NCBI RefSeq assembly: GCF_024298845.1
Contig: NZ_CP101156.1
Span: 2,790,001 to 2,854,000 of the forward strand
Source: Natronosalvus amylolyticus
GTDB lineage: Archaea > Halobacteriota > Halobacteria > Halobacteriales > Natrialbaceae
Reading direction: 5' to 3'
Length of the DNA stretch: 64,000 nt
Shown: positions 42,426 to 51,178 of the stretch, piece after piece
Layout: each line of letters starts with the position of its first letter
How positions within the stretch are numbered: position 1 is the stretch's first letter
Notes under the pieces: generated by a model
The model's input: the letters and a program-made list of their open reading frames with translations, nothing else
Databases searched by the model: none
Told to the model about the DNA's origin: nothing
Program-made: the position numbers and the translations under genes

Positions 42426-43696
42426 TAGCGCCCCTCCAGGAGTTCCGTCGCCGTGACGACCGCCACGTCTTGCTCGTCGATGTATTCGAGTAACGCTTCG
42501 AACGCTTCTATGGACATGCCGTTCTCACCGATGTATTCGAAGTGGAGGACGGCGAGCTGTCCATACTCCGCTGCGTAATCGACGTAGCTTTTCGTCTCGT
42601 CGCCGGCATCTCCGGCGAAGAACCCGACGTTGTGAGGGTCTGTTAGTTCCAGCCCGTTCGGTCCGCCCCCGAACCGGAACGCCTGTTCGTGATACTCTCT
42701 GACAAGATCGATCGTCTCGGGGCCGAGCACGTTCCGTGGGGTGAGAAAGTGCTTCGCACCGTCTTCGAAGCCCCGATTCTCGAGGTACGCTTTCGTTCGC
42801 TTGATCATTCCCTCCTGTTCTTCCGGCGTGTACTCGTGGATGAACTGTGCGCCGGTTCGTGGCCGGGCAGCCACGTCCCAGCCAGCGTCGTCGAGTTCGT
42901 GAAGCTGGTCGAGCGTGAGTCGGTCGTCTTCCCCGAGCGCCTCGGGCATCACCGCTTCGACCCCGGGGAAGTCGTACTCGTTCATCGGTTCGAGCGCGTT
43001 GGTATAGTGACTCTCGAGGGTCCCATCGAACAACAACACGACCTTGCCGCTCTCGGGTCGGTCAACTGCCCGCAGGTCGTCGACGGAACACTCAAGCGTC
43101 CCGTTCAGATTACCGCGTCTGCGGGCAGTGAGTCGAATTTCACGCACATCAGTGAGGTCGGGTTGTGTATCGACCCGCGAGGTACCGAAGTCGACGCGAA
43201 GCCACCGATCGCTCGGTCCCGTGAGCGTCCGACGCAACGTGTGGACGTTACGCGAGTTCGGCGCGAACAACTCGAGTGTAAGCTGGAGCTGGTCGCGCCC
43301 GGTGAATTTGACGGCAAGCGAGAGGTTCGAATCACGGAGATCCATCCCCTCGTCGTGTGTCGAGTAGATTGCCGCGTAGTCGGTTTCCTCGTCGGCTGTG
43401 AGATGTGCCGACTGTGTCCCCGCGTACGGGTCGTCCGTTTCGGCCTCGAGCGATCCCGCGTCGATCATGGTTATCCAGTTATCCAGATCCTCGAAATCCT
43501 CGAGGGACGTACCAGGCAAGTCGGGCCCGTCGACGGCTTCGGGACCGCCATCGTCGCTTTCCGACGGCGACTGTGTGGGTGTGGACTCATCGTCTCCGGG
43601 ACGTAACTCGCGCACGTCCGAAAGGCATCCAGCGAGCCCGAGTGTTCCAGTCGCTGCAATCGTAGTTATAAACGATCGTCGGTTTCGGTTCGTCAT
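42425..43696 (-). CDS. Polysaccharide-deacetylase-like Tat lipoprotein, second copy, motifs degenerate
   Basis: 423 residues. RRSFITTIAATGTLGLAGC signal with lipobox Cys24, an acidic Ser/Pro-rich linker, a beta-sandwich (about 63-195) with LSLAVKFTGRDQLQLTLEL, then a NodB-type barrel (about 200-423). The TFDDG motif is reduced to LLFDGTLES (first Asp kept, second lost), and the histidine motif is replaced by AARPRTGAQ. GFEDGAKHFLTPRN and the closing SIEAFEALLEYIDEQDVAVVTATELL keep the family layout. It is co-transcribed with the GT2 gene. A TATA box lies at 43724-43733. It probably serves in glycan binding rather than hydrolysis. Confidence 0.8.
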   Translation of the reverse strand: MTNRNRRSFITTIAATGTLGLAGCLSDVRELRPGDDESTPTQSPSESDDGGPEAVDGPDLPGTSLEDFEDLDNWITMIDAGSLEAETDDPYAGTQSAHLTADEETDYAAIYSTHDEGMDLRDSNLSLAVKFTGRDQLQLTLELFAPNSRNVHTLRRTLTGPSDRWLRVDFGTSRVDTQPDLTDVREIRLTARRRGNLNGTLECSVDDLRAVDRPESGKVVLLFDGTLESHYTNALEPMNEYDFPGVEAVMPEALGEDDRLTLDQLHELDDAGWDVAARPRTGAQFIHEYTPEEQEGMIKRTKAYLENRGFEDGAKHFLTPRNVLGPETIDLVREYHEQAFRFGGGPNGLELTDPHNVGFFAGDAGDETKSYVDYAAEYGQLAVLHFEYIGENGMSIEAFEALLEYIDEQDVAVVTATELLEGR

Positions 43697-43723
43697 CGAC
43701 CAGGACGACGATTCGGGGTCCCT

Positions 43724-43733
43724 TTCTTATAGA
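43724..43733 (-). promoter_or_regulatory. TATA box of the deacetylase-like/GT2 operon
   Basis: TCTATAAGAA on the minus strand, 28-37 bases before the ATG at 43696; predicts a transcript with a leader of only a few bases. Confidence 0.5.
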
Positions 43734-43851
43734 GATATTAGTCCGGGCGACGGACGATGTGAGTCGCCTGCACGTTTCAGTTTGGCTGTTTGCCGGTCGG
43801 TGGACCGCTCGGTACCGCTGTGCCAACCTGCTACTTGCGTTTATTCACCCG

Positions 43852-43859
43852 ATAATAAT
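43852..43859 (+). promoter_or_regulatory. TATA-like element of the 43885 glycosyltransferase gene
   Basis: ATAATAAT 26-33 bases before the ATG, the spacing of a leaderless transcript. Confidence 0.45.
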
Positions 43860-43884
43860 CCGCTCCGGATGGGTATCCTCGACT

Positions 43885-44883
43885 ATGCCTCGCGTCAGTG
43901 TTATTATTCCGACGTACAACAGAGCGGAGACGCTCTCTCGCGCCATCGACAGCGCCCTCGAGCAGACGGTCGACGACCTCGAGGTGGTTGTGGTCGATGA
44001 CGGCTCGACGGACGAAACCCAATCGGTGCTGGCTGGATACGACGACTCGCGGGTACGACCGATCGTCCACGCGACGAACCGGGGCGCCAACGTGGCTCGG
44101 AACACGGGCATCGAATACGCCCGCGGCGAGTATATCGCGTTCCTCGACTCTGACGACACCTGGCACCCCGAGAAACTCGAGCGACAGCTGGAGACCCTTG
44201 CAGACCGATCGGAGGTGTGGGTCGGCACGTACTGTGACTCGACGTTCGAACTGTCGGGGCCCGCTGGTCCGATTCAATCGTTCGTCGCATCCGTGCTGGC
44301 TCGTGGCGATGCGGAACCAACGAGGGAAGGCGGCGAGGAACTGATCGGCGAGATTCTGGCGGATAACGTCCAGCCGGGCGCTGGATCGACGTTACTGGTA
44401 CGTGCGTGTGTCGCCAGGGAGGCTGGCGGTTTCGACGAAACGCTCGATCGATTTCAGGACCCGGAGTTCTGTCTGCGGGTTCTCGAGCACGGCAAACTCG
44501 CGTACGTCGACGAACCACTCGTGCGCCGTGAACCGACCGGGCATCCGCCGGCGGACGTGATCAGAAACGCGAGCGAGCAGTACCTCTCGACCTACGAGGA
44601 TGAGGTCGAACGATTCGAGTCGGCAGGGTACGAAATTCGCTCGACGCACGAACTCATCCTGGCAAAGCGGTATCTGGCGGAAGGCCGGCTCCCTCGCGGC
44701 GTGTGGCATCTCCGTACGGCTGCGGTGTCACCACGACACGTGCCTGGACTCTGTTGGGCTCTCGGAACCGGTGTACGACGACGCCCCCTGTCAGTGGTCG
44801 CTACCATCGGTCTGGTGGTCCTCTCGATGCTTTTCGGACAGTGGGCGATAAAACATCGGCTCTCTGATAGTTCCGGACACTGA
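43885..44883 (+). CDS. GT2 family glycosyltransferase
   Basis: 332 residues. GT-A fold: PRVSVIIPTYNRAETLSRAI, VVVDDGSTDET, NRGANVARNTGIEYARGEYIAFLDSDDTWHPEKL with the metal-binding DSDD at about 92-95, and a later GFDETLDRFQDPEFCLRV acceptor-side segment. Residues about 305-322 form one possible C-terminal transmembrane helix. The in-frame extension back to 43759 would add 42 mostly basic and aromatic residues before the first beta-strand, so it is excluded. The gene is divergent from the deacetylase-like operon. Sugar and acceptor unknown. Confidence 0.9.
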   Translation: MPRVSVIIPTYNRAETLSRAIDSALEQTVDDLEVVVVDDGSTDETQSVLAGYDDSRVRPIVHATNRGANVARNTGIEYARGEYIAFLDSDDTWHPEKLERQLETLADRSEVWVGTYCDSTFELSGPAGPIQSFVASVLARGDAEPTREGGEELIGEILADNVQPGAGSTLLVRACVAREAGGFDETLDRFQDPEFCLRVLEHGKLAYVDEPLVRREPTGHPPADVIRNASEQYLSTYEDEVERFESAGYEIRSTHELILAKRYLAEGRLPRGVWHLRTAAVSPRHVPGLCWALGTGVRRRPLSVVATIGLVVLSMLFGQWAIKHRLSDSSGH

Positions 44884-45048
44884 TTGGACGCTGTTCTCGA
44901 TGGCATTTTTCGGCCAGCAGTGTTGTTCCAGCAGGTACCGTTTCGGCTCAGCAACGTTCGTCCACGATCCTTTCTCAAATGAAACGTAACCGTTGCATTC
45001 GTTAGCATACCTGTAATGAAACACGTGCGGTGAGTCCCAGCAACCGGA

Positions 45049-46266
45049 ATGAGACGCGATAGATTGTCACGTCGGACCGTATTAGCACTTACAGGCGCCT
45101 GTTCACTCGCGACAGTTGGTGTCGGCCAACTGGCCGGCGAAACGGGCGACGACGAGCAACCTGACGTGGACGATGGTGTTTCTCGAGACACTTTCGTTAT
45201 TCGCGAGGGCACGGATCAAGCGACGACTGTCTACGTCACGACTGCGGAGGCGGATGGACCGACGGTCGTCGTCCTTGGTGGGATCCACGGCAACGAGGTA
45301 GCGGGATACGTTGCGGCCGGGGAAATCGCCGACTGGACGATCGATGCGGGGACACTCGTCACGATACCGGAAGCCAACGCCGTCGCAATCGAGCGCGGAA
45401 CCAGAACTGACGACGACGGAATCGACCTCAACAGGCAGTTCCCCGAAAGCAGTGAACCACGGACCGACCTCGCTAGCGCTATCTGGGACGTGCTTTCCGA
45501 GTTCGATGCTGACGTGGTCGTTGACCTTCACGAATCAATCGGTATCTACGCAGGCGATCCGATCGACGGTGTCGGGCAGGCAATTTTCCATTCAGACGGG
45601 GATGCGGTCGCTGAAACCGCAGACAGCGCTGGGACGTACGCGACCAAACACTACGTCGACGATATGGATCTCGCGTTCAAGACCGGATCGTTCTCCGGGC
45701 CGGCCACTGAACCGAGTGGCTTACTCGTCCACAAAGCTGCTCGCGACCTCGGGGCGGATTCGTATCTGGTCGAAACCCTCTCGAGGGGCCCCGACCTCGA
45801 GACGCGCGTCCAGTGGCATCTGGCGATCACCGAACGACTGCTTGCGGATGACGTGTTCGTCGACGACCCCGAGAACGGCGACGTTCCCGAACAACCGGTC
45901 GATGACGATCCTGGTGAGGAAGTTCCGGACGATGACGACGACCCTGTCGAGACGGATCCAGGTGATGACGACGATGGAGAGACGGGGGTATCGCCGAGCG
46001 CAGAAATCAGAACCGACCCACCGAACGCCGACGAACTGTCACTCGAGTCGGGCCAGACGGTCACTCTCGATGCCACCTGTTCGACCGTTACTGACGGTGA
46101 AATCGTCAGCTATGACTGGCAACTCAACGGCGATGAAACGGTCGACGAAACGGGTGACACAATCGACGTGACGATCGGCGCAAACGGCGACCACTCGATC
46201 CTATTGCGGGTTACTGGTGAGGAGGGAGCGACTGACACCGCACAGATTACGCTCTCGGCGGAGTAA
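45049..46266 (+). CDS. Tat-exported aspartoacylase/M14-like zinc enzyme with PKD domain
   Basis: 405 residues. Tat signal (SRRTVLALTGACSLATVGVGQLAG), then a succinylglutamate-desuccinylase/aspartoacylase-like domain (about 45-275). Zinc ligands are His80 and Glu83 in GGIHGNE and His161 in VDLHES; substrate arginines follow in DLNRQFPE; the catalytic glutamate is probably Glu242 in LVETLSR. An acidic linker (PDDDDDPVETDPGDDDDGE) leads to a PKD-type beta domain (about 310-405, QTVTLDATCST, SYDWQLNGDE). The family normally hydrolyses amide bonds in the cytosol; a secreted version with PKD domain suggests peptide or amide hydrolysis at the surface, substrate unknown. The ATG at 45049 places RR at residues 8-9. 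Confidence 0.85.
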   Translation: MRRDRLSRRTVLALTGACSLATVGVGQLAGETGDDEQPDVDDGVSRDTFVIREGTDQATTVYVTTAEADGPTVVVLGGIHGNEVAGYVAAGEIADWTIDAGTLVTIPEANAVAIERGTRTDDDGIDLNRQFPESSEPRTDLASAIWDVLSEFDADVVVDLHESIGIYAGDPIDGVGQAIFHSDGDAVAETADSAGTYATKHYVDDMDLAFKTGSFSGPATEPSGLLVHKAARDLGADSYLVETLSRGPDLETRVQWHLAITERLLADDVFVDDPENGDVPEQPVDDDPGEEVPDDDDDPVETDPGDDDDGETGVSPSAEIRTDPPNADELSLESGQTVTLDATCSTVTDGEIVSYDWQLNGDETVDETGDTIDVTIGANGDHSILLRVTGEEGATDTAQITLSAE

Positions 46267-46492
46267 CACAATAGTCTGGAATCGAACGGCGAGATAGCGT
46301 CGAGGGATTTTCGAAATCGGAAACGAAATTGCGATTCTCCTCGAAGCGACCACTCTGACGACTCGAAGAAAGATTCGTCATACCGTTCATGCATGGGGGT
46401 ATGCAGATGATCAAGTTGTACCCGCGAGGACGCCAGTGGTTCTTTCTCCGTCTGAGGGTACTGTCGACTTCCGGACGCAGCTGACGCCTTCG

Positions 46493-47821
46493 TCACTCCT
46501 GACTCGTTCGGAGCTCCCAGAGATCGTCGAACGTGATGACCTCGATGTCGGTTTCATCGATGTGCTCGAGTAACGCCTCGTAATCGTCTTCCCCCACCGT
46601 ATTATCCGCATCGAAGGTGTGGAAGTTGAGGATTGTACACTGATTGTGCGTTGCGGCAAGGTCGACACACCGTTTCGATATCTCGAGGTCGTGGGCGATG
46701 GTCCGCGGAAGCACGAGCGGGTCGAATCCGTAGACGCTCGTCGTGTTGACGTTACCAGCCTGATTGAACCCGCCACAGTGGTGATAGCTTTCCTTGTGTT
46801 CGAGGCTTCGTCTGTCGAAACTATTGTGTGGATACACGATGTAGTTCGCACCCTCGAAGTCGTTGTCGATGTACCACTGTTTGTCCTGTCGAAGTCTGGC
46901 TTCGATTTCGGCCTCGTCTTCGTACTCGTGAATCGGGGTGTGCGTCCCGTGGACGACGATCTGATCACCCTCGTTCTGGCGCTCCTGAAGCTCAGAGACG
47001 GACATGATTCCTTCACGGCCCTGTTCAGTCCAGCGGGGAACCGGAGCCTGCACTGTCCGGAACCCGTATTCGTCGTGCAACGGTGCGGCAACGTCGTAGT
47101 AGTCACGAAAGCCGTCGTCCCAGACCAGCATTACGTACCCCTGGTCCGGTGTCTCGTGGGTTCGCAGATCGTCGATCCAGACGGTTGCCTCGTCCATCGA
47201 GTGCAACACCTGGATTTCGAGTCGGTCCAGATGATCCATCGCCGGTTCGTATTCGCTCTGTTGGAACACACCAGGACTCGAACGGAACCAGCCGACTTCG
47301 GGCGTCCGATACGTGACTTCACGGAGTGAGTACACCTTTTCGCTCCCGAACTGGTCGACGAGACGGAGGTTGACCGTCAGGTTCTGCGGTGTCGTCGTTC
47401 GGATGGCAAACGACAGATCGGTCGCTGTCAGATCCTCGCCCTCGAGCGAACGCTGTGCGATAATGTTCTGACTGTTTTCCGATTCGAGTCTGAGGCTTTG
47501 TTCGCCGTCGAAGACGATATCTTCGTCCGCGTCTCCCGATCCCTGGACAATCTCCCAGCCGTCGAGGTCGCTAAAGTCGTCATACGACGTCCCTGGTTGT
47601 CGAAATCGTTCTCGACTGTTGTACTCGGTTTCGAGGGACGGCACGCCATCCGAAACGGTGGGTGCCGATTCGTTCGGGTCGTCCGTGTTTCCGTTTGCCG
47701 AACTGTTGCTGATCTCGTCCGTTGCTGATTCGAGCCGATTGGTACAGCCTGCAATACCGGTGATACCGGCGGCACCCGACAGTGCGAGAAACCGTCGTCG
47801 CGTTGCGTGTTGCTGTGACAT
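46493..47821 (-). CDS. Polysaccharide deacetylase Tat lipoprotein, third copy, with catalytic motifs
   Basis: 442 residues. Signal RRRFLALSGAAGITGIAGC, lipidated Cys26; beta-sandwich about 80-222; NodB domain about 228-442. Unlike its two paralogues it keeps WDDG with Asp235 and Asp236 and the metal-binding HTPIH (His294, His298). Other segments are VYPHNSFD and the closing DYEALLEHIDETDIEVITFDDLWEL. It should therefore be a metal-dependent N- or O-deacetylase acting on extracellular polysaccharide, anchored to the membrane by lipid. A TATA box lies at 47853-47862. It is divergent from the asparagine-synthase-like gene. Confidence 0.88.
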   Translation of the reverse strand: MSQQHATRRRFLALSGAAGITGIAGCTNRLESATDEISNSSANGNTDDPNESAPTVSDGVPSLETEYNSRERFRQPGTSYDDFSDLDGWEIVQGSGDADEDIVFDGEQSLRLESENSQNIIAQRSLEGEDLTATDLSFAIRTTTPQNLTVNLRLVDQFGSEKVYSLREVTYRTPEVGWFRSSPGVFQQSEYEPAMDHLDRLEIQVLHSMDEATVWIDDLRTHETPDQGYVMLVWDDGFRDYYDVAAPLHDEYGFRTVQAPVPRWTEQGREGIMSVSELQERQNEGDQIVVHGTHTPIHEYEDEAEIEARLRQDKQWYIDNDFEGANYIVYPHNSFDRRSLEHKESYHHCGGFNQAGNVNTTSVYGFDPLVLPRTIAHDLEISKRCVDLAATHNQCTILNFHTFDADNTVGEDDYEALLEHIDETDIEVITFDDLWELRTSQE

Positions 47822-47852
47822 TCTCGGCCCGAGGCTACCGACGGGAGGCCCA

Positions 47853-47862
47853 TTATTATAGA
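47853..47862 (-). promoter_or_regulatory. TATA box of the deacetylase gene at 46.5 kb
   Basis: CTATAATAAT on the minus strand, 32-41 bases before the ATG at 47821. Confidence 0.5.
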
Positions 47863-48040
47863 TAGGATAGTCGAAATTGACCTCACATCTGAGCGTTGTC
47901 TACCAGTCCGAAAACTACGGAATTCGGGCTTAACAATACCATAGTAATGTCGATATCGATCGTATCCCACTCCAGTGAAGCGTACGTGTCGGCTCCGTTT
48001 TTCGAACGGAACCGCTTTCGACCGTACGCAGACTACCAGC

Positions 48041-48046
48041 GGAGGT
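48041..48046 (+). promoter_or_regulatory. Shine-Dalgarno GGAGGT deciding the start at 48055
   Basis: GGAGGT eight bases before the ATG at 48055. An ATG at 47947 in the same frame has no such motif. Confidence 0.6.
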
Positions 48047-48054
48047 CGTTATCG

Positions 48055-49749
48055 ATGAACAGGGAACTTTTCGGCGTCTTCGGCGGTATCGACACGTTTG
48101 AGCGATTCAGAACGGACGACGAGTTCGACACGGTGCTTAGCGGCCCGACTCTCACCGTCGGCATCAAGGATGGCGATCTCGCCACGCCTGGCTGGAGTGC
48201 GACGCACGCGAACGACGAGGGTTTCTGTGTTATCTGGGGGGAGGTGTACCCCCCAACTGACGAAGGGAACGCCGCTCAGTGGTTGCTCGATGCCTACATA
48301 GAAGATGGCCGTGAGGTACTATCGGCGCTCAACGGTTCGTATCTCGCCGTTATCCACCTCGAGAGTAGTGACGAACCGTTCGTCGTTACGGACCCAGTCC
48401 GTTCACGGGCGTGTTTCTACACGGACGAACCGGGAGTCCGGGTCTTTGGCACCGACGCCGCCATGGTTGGTCGCTCGATCTCCAATCCAACCCTCGACCA
48501 GCAGGGAATCCTCGAGTTTCTGCATCTGGGCGTCGTTCTCGGCGAAAAGACGTCCGTCGCTGAACTCGACCGCCTTCCGCTGGATTCTCGGCTCACTCCC
48601 ACTGCGGTTGATCGACTTGACCGGTTCGTTTACGAGCCACGCTCGTTCGATTACGTGGACGAACTTGCGGCTCGACTCGAACGGGCGCTCGAGCGCCGGT
48701 CGACGTTACCGGGGAAAAAAGGCGTCTTGCTCTCGGCCGGCTACGATTCACGGATTATCCTTTCCCAGGTTTCCGACCTCGAACAGAGTTACACCGTTGG
48801 AAGCCCTGCTGCTCAGGAAGTTCGGGGTGCCAATCGACTTGCGGCCCAGTACGACGTGGCTCACACGGCCTTTCCACCTGATGGACGATACCTTCGGCCC
48901 GAAGAGAGGAAACTGCGTTACTCACAGGGAATCAAAGAATCACTCCACATCCACCACGCCGGATACACAGACGAGATCGACGTCGATACGATGTATCATG
49001 GATTGCTCTGTGATACGTTTTTCCGCGGCCATTTCACTGCCCAGGAGACTATCGACGTTCTCGGTAAACGGATTCCCATCGGCCAACTCGAGTCCAACCC
49101 GAACCCGGTCGAAACGCTTCTCGGGAAGTTCGGGTACAACCGTGAGGCGAGTGAATCGCTGGCCCATCGAACATCCTTCGGTATCGATCCGGAACCGTTC
49201 GTCAGCGAGGCAATCGAATCGGAGTTCGAGTCGTATCGTGATCGCACAGATAGTGTGCAAAACACACTCACCTGTTGTGGGATTGCAAACCAGCCGTCAA
49301 TCCCATTTCATAGCCAGCTGTCGGATCACTTCTTGACCTCGTTTTTGGCGACTGATCGTGAACTGATCGAGTGGCACCTTCGGACACCGCCGAAACATCG
49401 AACGACAGAGACCTTCCTCAGAGCCTGTGAACAACTGGATTCGAACATTCTTCGACACCGACCACCGGATCGTCCGTACGGAACGACGCTATTTAATGAG
49501 GTGGAAGGTTTCGTCCGACGGAAGACGCCGTTTCTTTCCTCGTTCGAACCTCCGTGGCCGGACCGACAACAACTCTTCGAACGACATCAGTTGGATCAAC
49601 GTATGCTCGGTGACCTCGAACACGTCCATAGCCTTCCAGCAAGGCACAAACTGAGACTTCTCGATCTTCGTGGTTGGCTCGAGCGGTGGCGGGGATCAGA
49701 TGCACCAGCGCTCTCGGAATTGCAACCGCCAGAAACGGTACCGATCTGA
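48055..49749 (+). CDS. Asparagine-synthase-like protein lacking the glutaminase cysteine
   Basis: 564 residues. The N-terminal half (about 1-195) follows the class-II glutamine amidotransferase fold (FGVFGGIDTFERF, FCVIWGEVYPP, LNGSYLAVIHLESSDEPFVVTDPVRSRACFY, FGTDAAMV). However, residue 2 is Asn where active enzymes have the nucleophilic Cys. The C-terminal half (about 200-560) has the ATP pyrophosphatase PP-loop as SAGYDS (227-232) and the downstream YHGLLCDTFFRGHF segment. It could adenylate a carboxylate and use free ammonia or another amine, as proposed for relatives in polysaccharide clusters. The start was chosen by the Shine-Dalgarno motif. The function is not established. Confidence 0.85.
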   Translation: MNRELFGVFGGIDTFERFRTDDEFDTVLSGPTLTVGIKDGDLATPGWSATHANDEGFCVIWGEVYPPTDEGNAAQWLLDAYIEDGREVLSALNGSYLAVIHLESSDEPFVVTDPVRSRACFYTDEPGVRVFGTDAAMVGRSISNPTLDQQGILEFLHLGVVLGEKTSVAELDRLPLDSRLTPTAVDRLDRFVYEPRSFDYVDELAARLERALERRSTLPGKKGVLLSAGYDSRIILSQVSDLEQSYTVGSPAAQEVRGANRLAAQYDVAHTAFPPDGRYLRPEERKLRYSQGIKESLHIHHAGYTDEIDVDTMYHGLLCDTFFRGHFTAQETIDVLGKRIPIGQLESNPNPVETLLGKFGYNREASESLAHRTSFGIDPEPFVSEAIESEFESYRDRTDSVQNTLTCCGIANQPSIPFHSQLSDHFLTSFLATDRELIEWHLRTPPKHRTTETFLRACEQLDSNILRHRPPDRPYGTTLFNEVEGFVRRKTPFLSSFEPPWPDRQQLFERHQLDQRMLGDLEHVHSLPARHKLRLLDLRGWLERWRGSDAPALSELQPPETVPI

Positions 49750-50011
49750 TCGTAACGTATCGGCCCTGGGTACAAACTGCCGATCTGTCTTGCTCGTGCG
49801 TTATATTGTAGTAGCCAGTGAAAACGATTGTACACCCCCCTACCGCAAGACAGGGTCGCGGTAGTGCATCAATCGTTTCGCTGGCCACACATGATCTCTG
49901 TTTGAGTGTGTTTTCGCTCGTCGTATAACAGCAAAAACATCCTCTAGATGGCTGACTGTGCCCGTTTATTGTGATTATATTCCGTTTATCATCGGTGAAC
50001 CGTGAATATGC

Positions 50012-50017
50012 TTATAT
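50012..50017 (+). promoter_or_regulatory. TATA box for leaderless transcript of the 50041 gene
   Basis: TTATAT 24-29 bases upstream of the ATG at 50041, in an A/T-rich stretch. Confidence 0.55.
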
Positions 50018-50040
50018 GATACCGACATATAACGTGAGAC

Positions 50041-50571
50041 ATGCGTCTGACGCCGTCGTGGCTTCGGTCTGACACGTCCACGGAAGAATCCGACACTGGG
50101 GTGTACGATGTGTCTGGTGTGACGGTCTATCAGTGCTCGGGAAGCGGTTTCCCGAACAGTGATTCACAGGACGAGAGCCGCGTGGATGCGTACATTCCAC
50201 GATCCGACGAGCGTCTGCTGGCTGTTATCGAAAGTATGGAAACACCTGTTACGGTTGATGAAATCGCTGACCAGTTAATAGAGCCGGCACGACCACCAAT
50301 TGATACGTGGGCTGCTGTCCACCAACATCTCCAGTGTGAAATGCTCCCAGCACTTGATGCGAGCGGAGACATCGAATTCAATCAAACGGACGGGACCGTC
50401 CAGTCCACTGTAGCTAATACATCGCACAGGAGTCTTCACTCATTCACCTTTCTGGGGGTAGTGGCGATTACCCTCCTGGTTCCAGTCATTGCGTTCGTCT
50501 CACTGTCGACACTGACTGCTGTGTTGGTTTCTCTCGTGACAATATTGTTTACGCTGTGGGTAGTTCCATAA
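50041..50571 (+). CDS. Small membrane protein with winged-helix-like N-terminal domain
   Basis: 176 residues. Residues about 50-120 look like a winged-helix regulator domain (DERLLAVIESMETPVTVDEIADQLIE, then VHQHLQCEMLPALDASGDIEFNQTDGTV). Two transmembrane helices close the chain (about 132-153 and 155-176). It ends 16 bases before the stop of the convergent regulator of similar design. A leaderless promoter is visible. It is more A/T-rich than its neighbours. Target genes unknown; the surrounding surface-glycan genes are obvious candidates. Confidence 0.7.
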   Translation: MRLTPSWLRSDTSTEESDTGVYDVSGVTVYQCSGSGFPNSDSQDESRVDAYIPRSDERLLAVIESMETPVTVDEIADQLIEPARPPIDTWAAVHQHLQCEMLPALDASGDIEFNQTDGTVQSTVANTSHRSLHSFTFLGVVAITLLVPVIAFVSLSTLTAVLVSLVTILFTLWVVP

Positions 50572-50587
50572 TGGGTAACTGTTGTGT

Positions 50588-51178
50588 TTAGTTGATGTTC
50601 CACCCGATAGTAACCACTGTATAGAGGAGCAAGATCAGCGCAGCCAAGCTGATACCCGAGATAAACGAGGTAAAAGGCAATTCCATTACGGCTCCTAAAA
50701 CCACCGCATAACCCACCACTGTGGTACCGATGTAATAATCGCCCCATTCAGGCCCCTGTCCGCCGTTTTCATCTGTGGACTCCGTCGTGGGTTCGATCTC
50801 GAGATACTGATCGACCTGGTCTGCAAGTGGCTTTCGCTCGACGATGCCACGGTCTTGCTGGTACTCGATAACACCTGCTTTATCCAGTTTCTTCAGATGG
50901 GACTGATACAGTGGGATGTACACGCGCTGGCGCTGGGTTGACGTGAGTTGTTCGACGGTGGTGTTGTGTTCCCATGCAGCGACCTGTTCTGCGACATCGC
51001 GCATGCGTACGGGTCCTTCGGTGCCCCGAAGATACCGGAGTACCATGCGACGACGCTCGTTTTGCAGCAGATGAAAGATTTCGTCCATGGAAAAACGCTT
51101 CGCTGTCTCACCAGGATCGTTTGCACTATCGGTGGTGTGCTCATCCTGTTCTTCTGTACTGATATTATCTGCTTTCAT
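50588..51178 (-). CDS. Membrane-anchored winged-helix regulator (DUF7344-like)
   Basis: 196 residues. An acidic N-terminus precedes a winged-helix domain (about 28-128): MDEIFHLLQNERRRMVLRYLRGTEGPVRMRDVAEQVAAWE, with recognition and wing segments VYIPLYQSHLKKLDKAGVIEYQQDRGIVE. Two C-terminal transmembrane helices follow (about 150-168 and 172-192). Same architecture as the 4915 gene. The ATG at 51178 is preceded by an A/T-rich stretch. It is convergent with the 50041 gene. Confidence 0.82.
   Translation of the reverse strand: MKADNISTEEQDEHTTDSANDPGETAKRFSMDEIFHLLQNERRRMVLRYLRGTEGPVRMRDVAEQVAAWEHNTTVEQLTSTQRQRVYIPLYQSHLKKLDKAGVIEYQQDRGIVERKPLADQVDQYLEIEPTTESTDENGGQGPEWGDYYIGTTVVGYAVVLGAVMELPFTSFISGISLAALILLLYTVVTIGWNIN

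Noticed and set aside
43759..43884. N-terminal extension of the GT2 glycosyltransferase
   Set aside because: Would place 42 basic and aromatic residues before the first strand of the GT-A fold and would include the promoter element at 43852.
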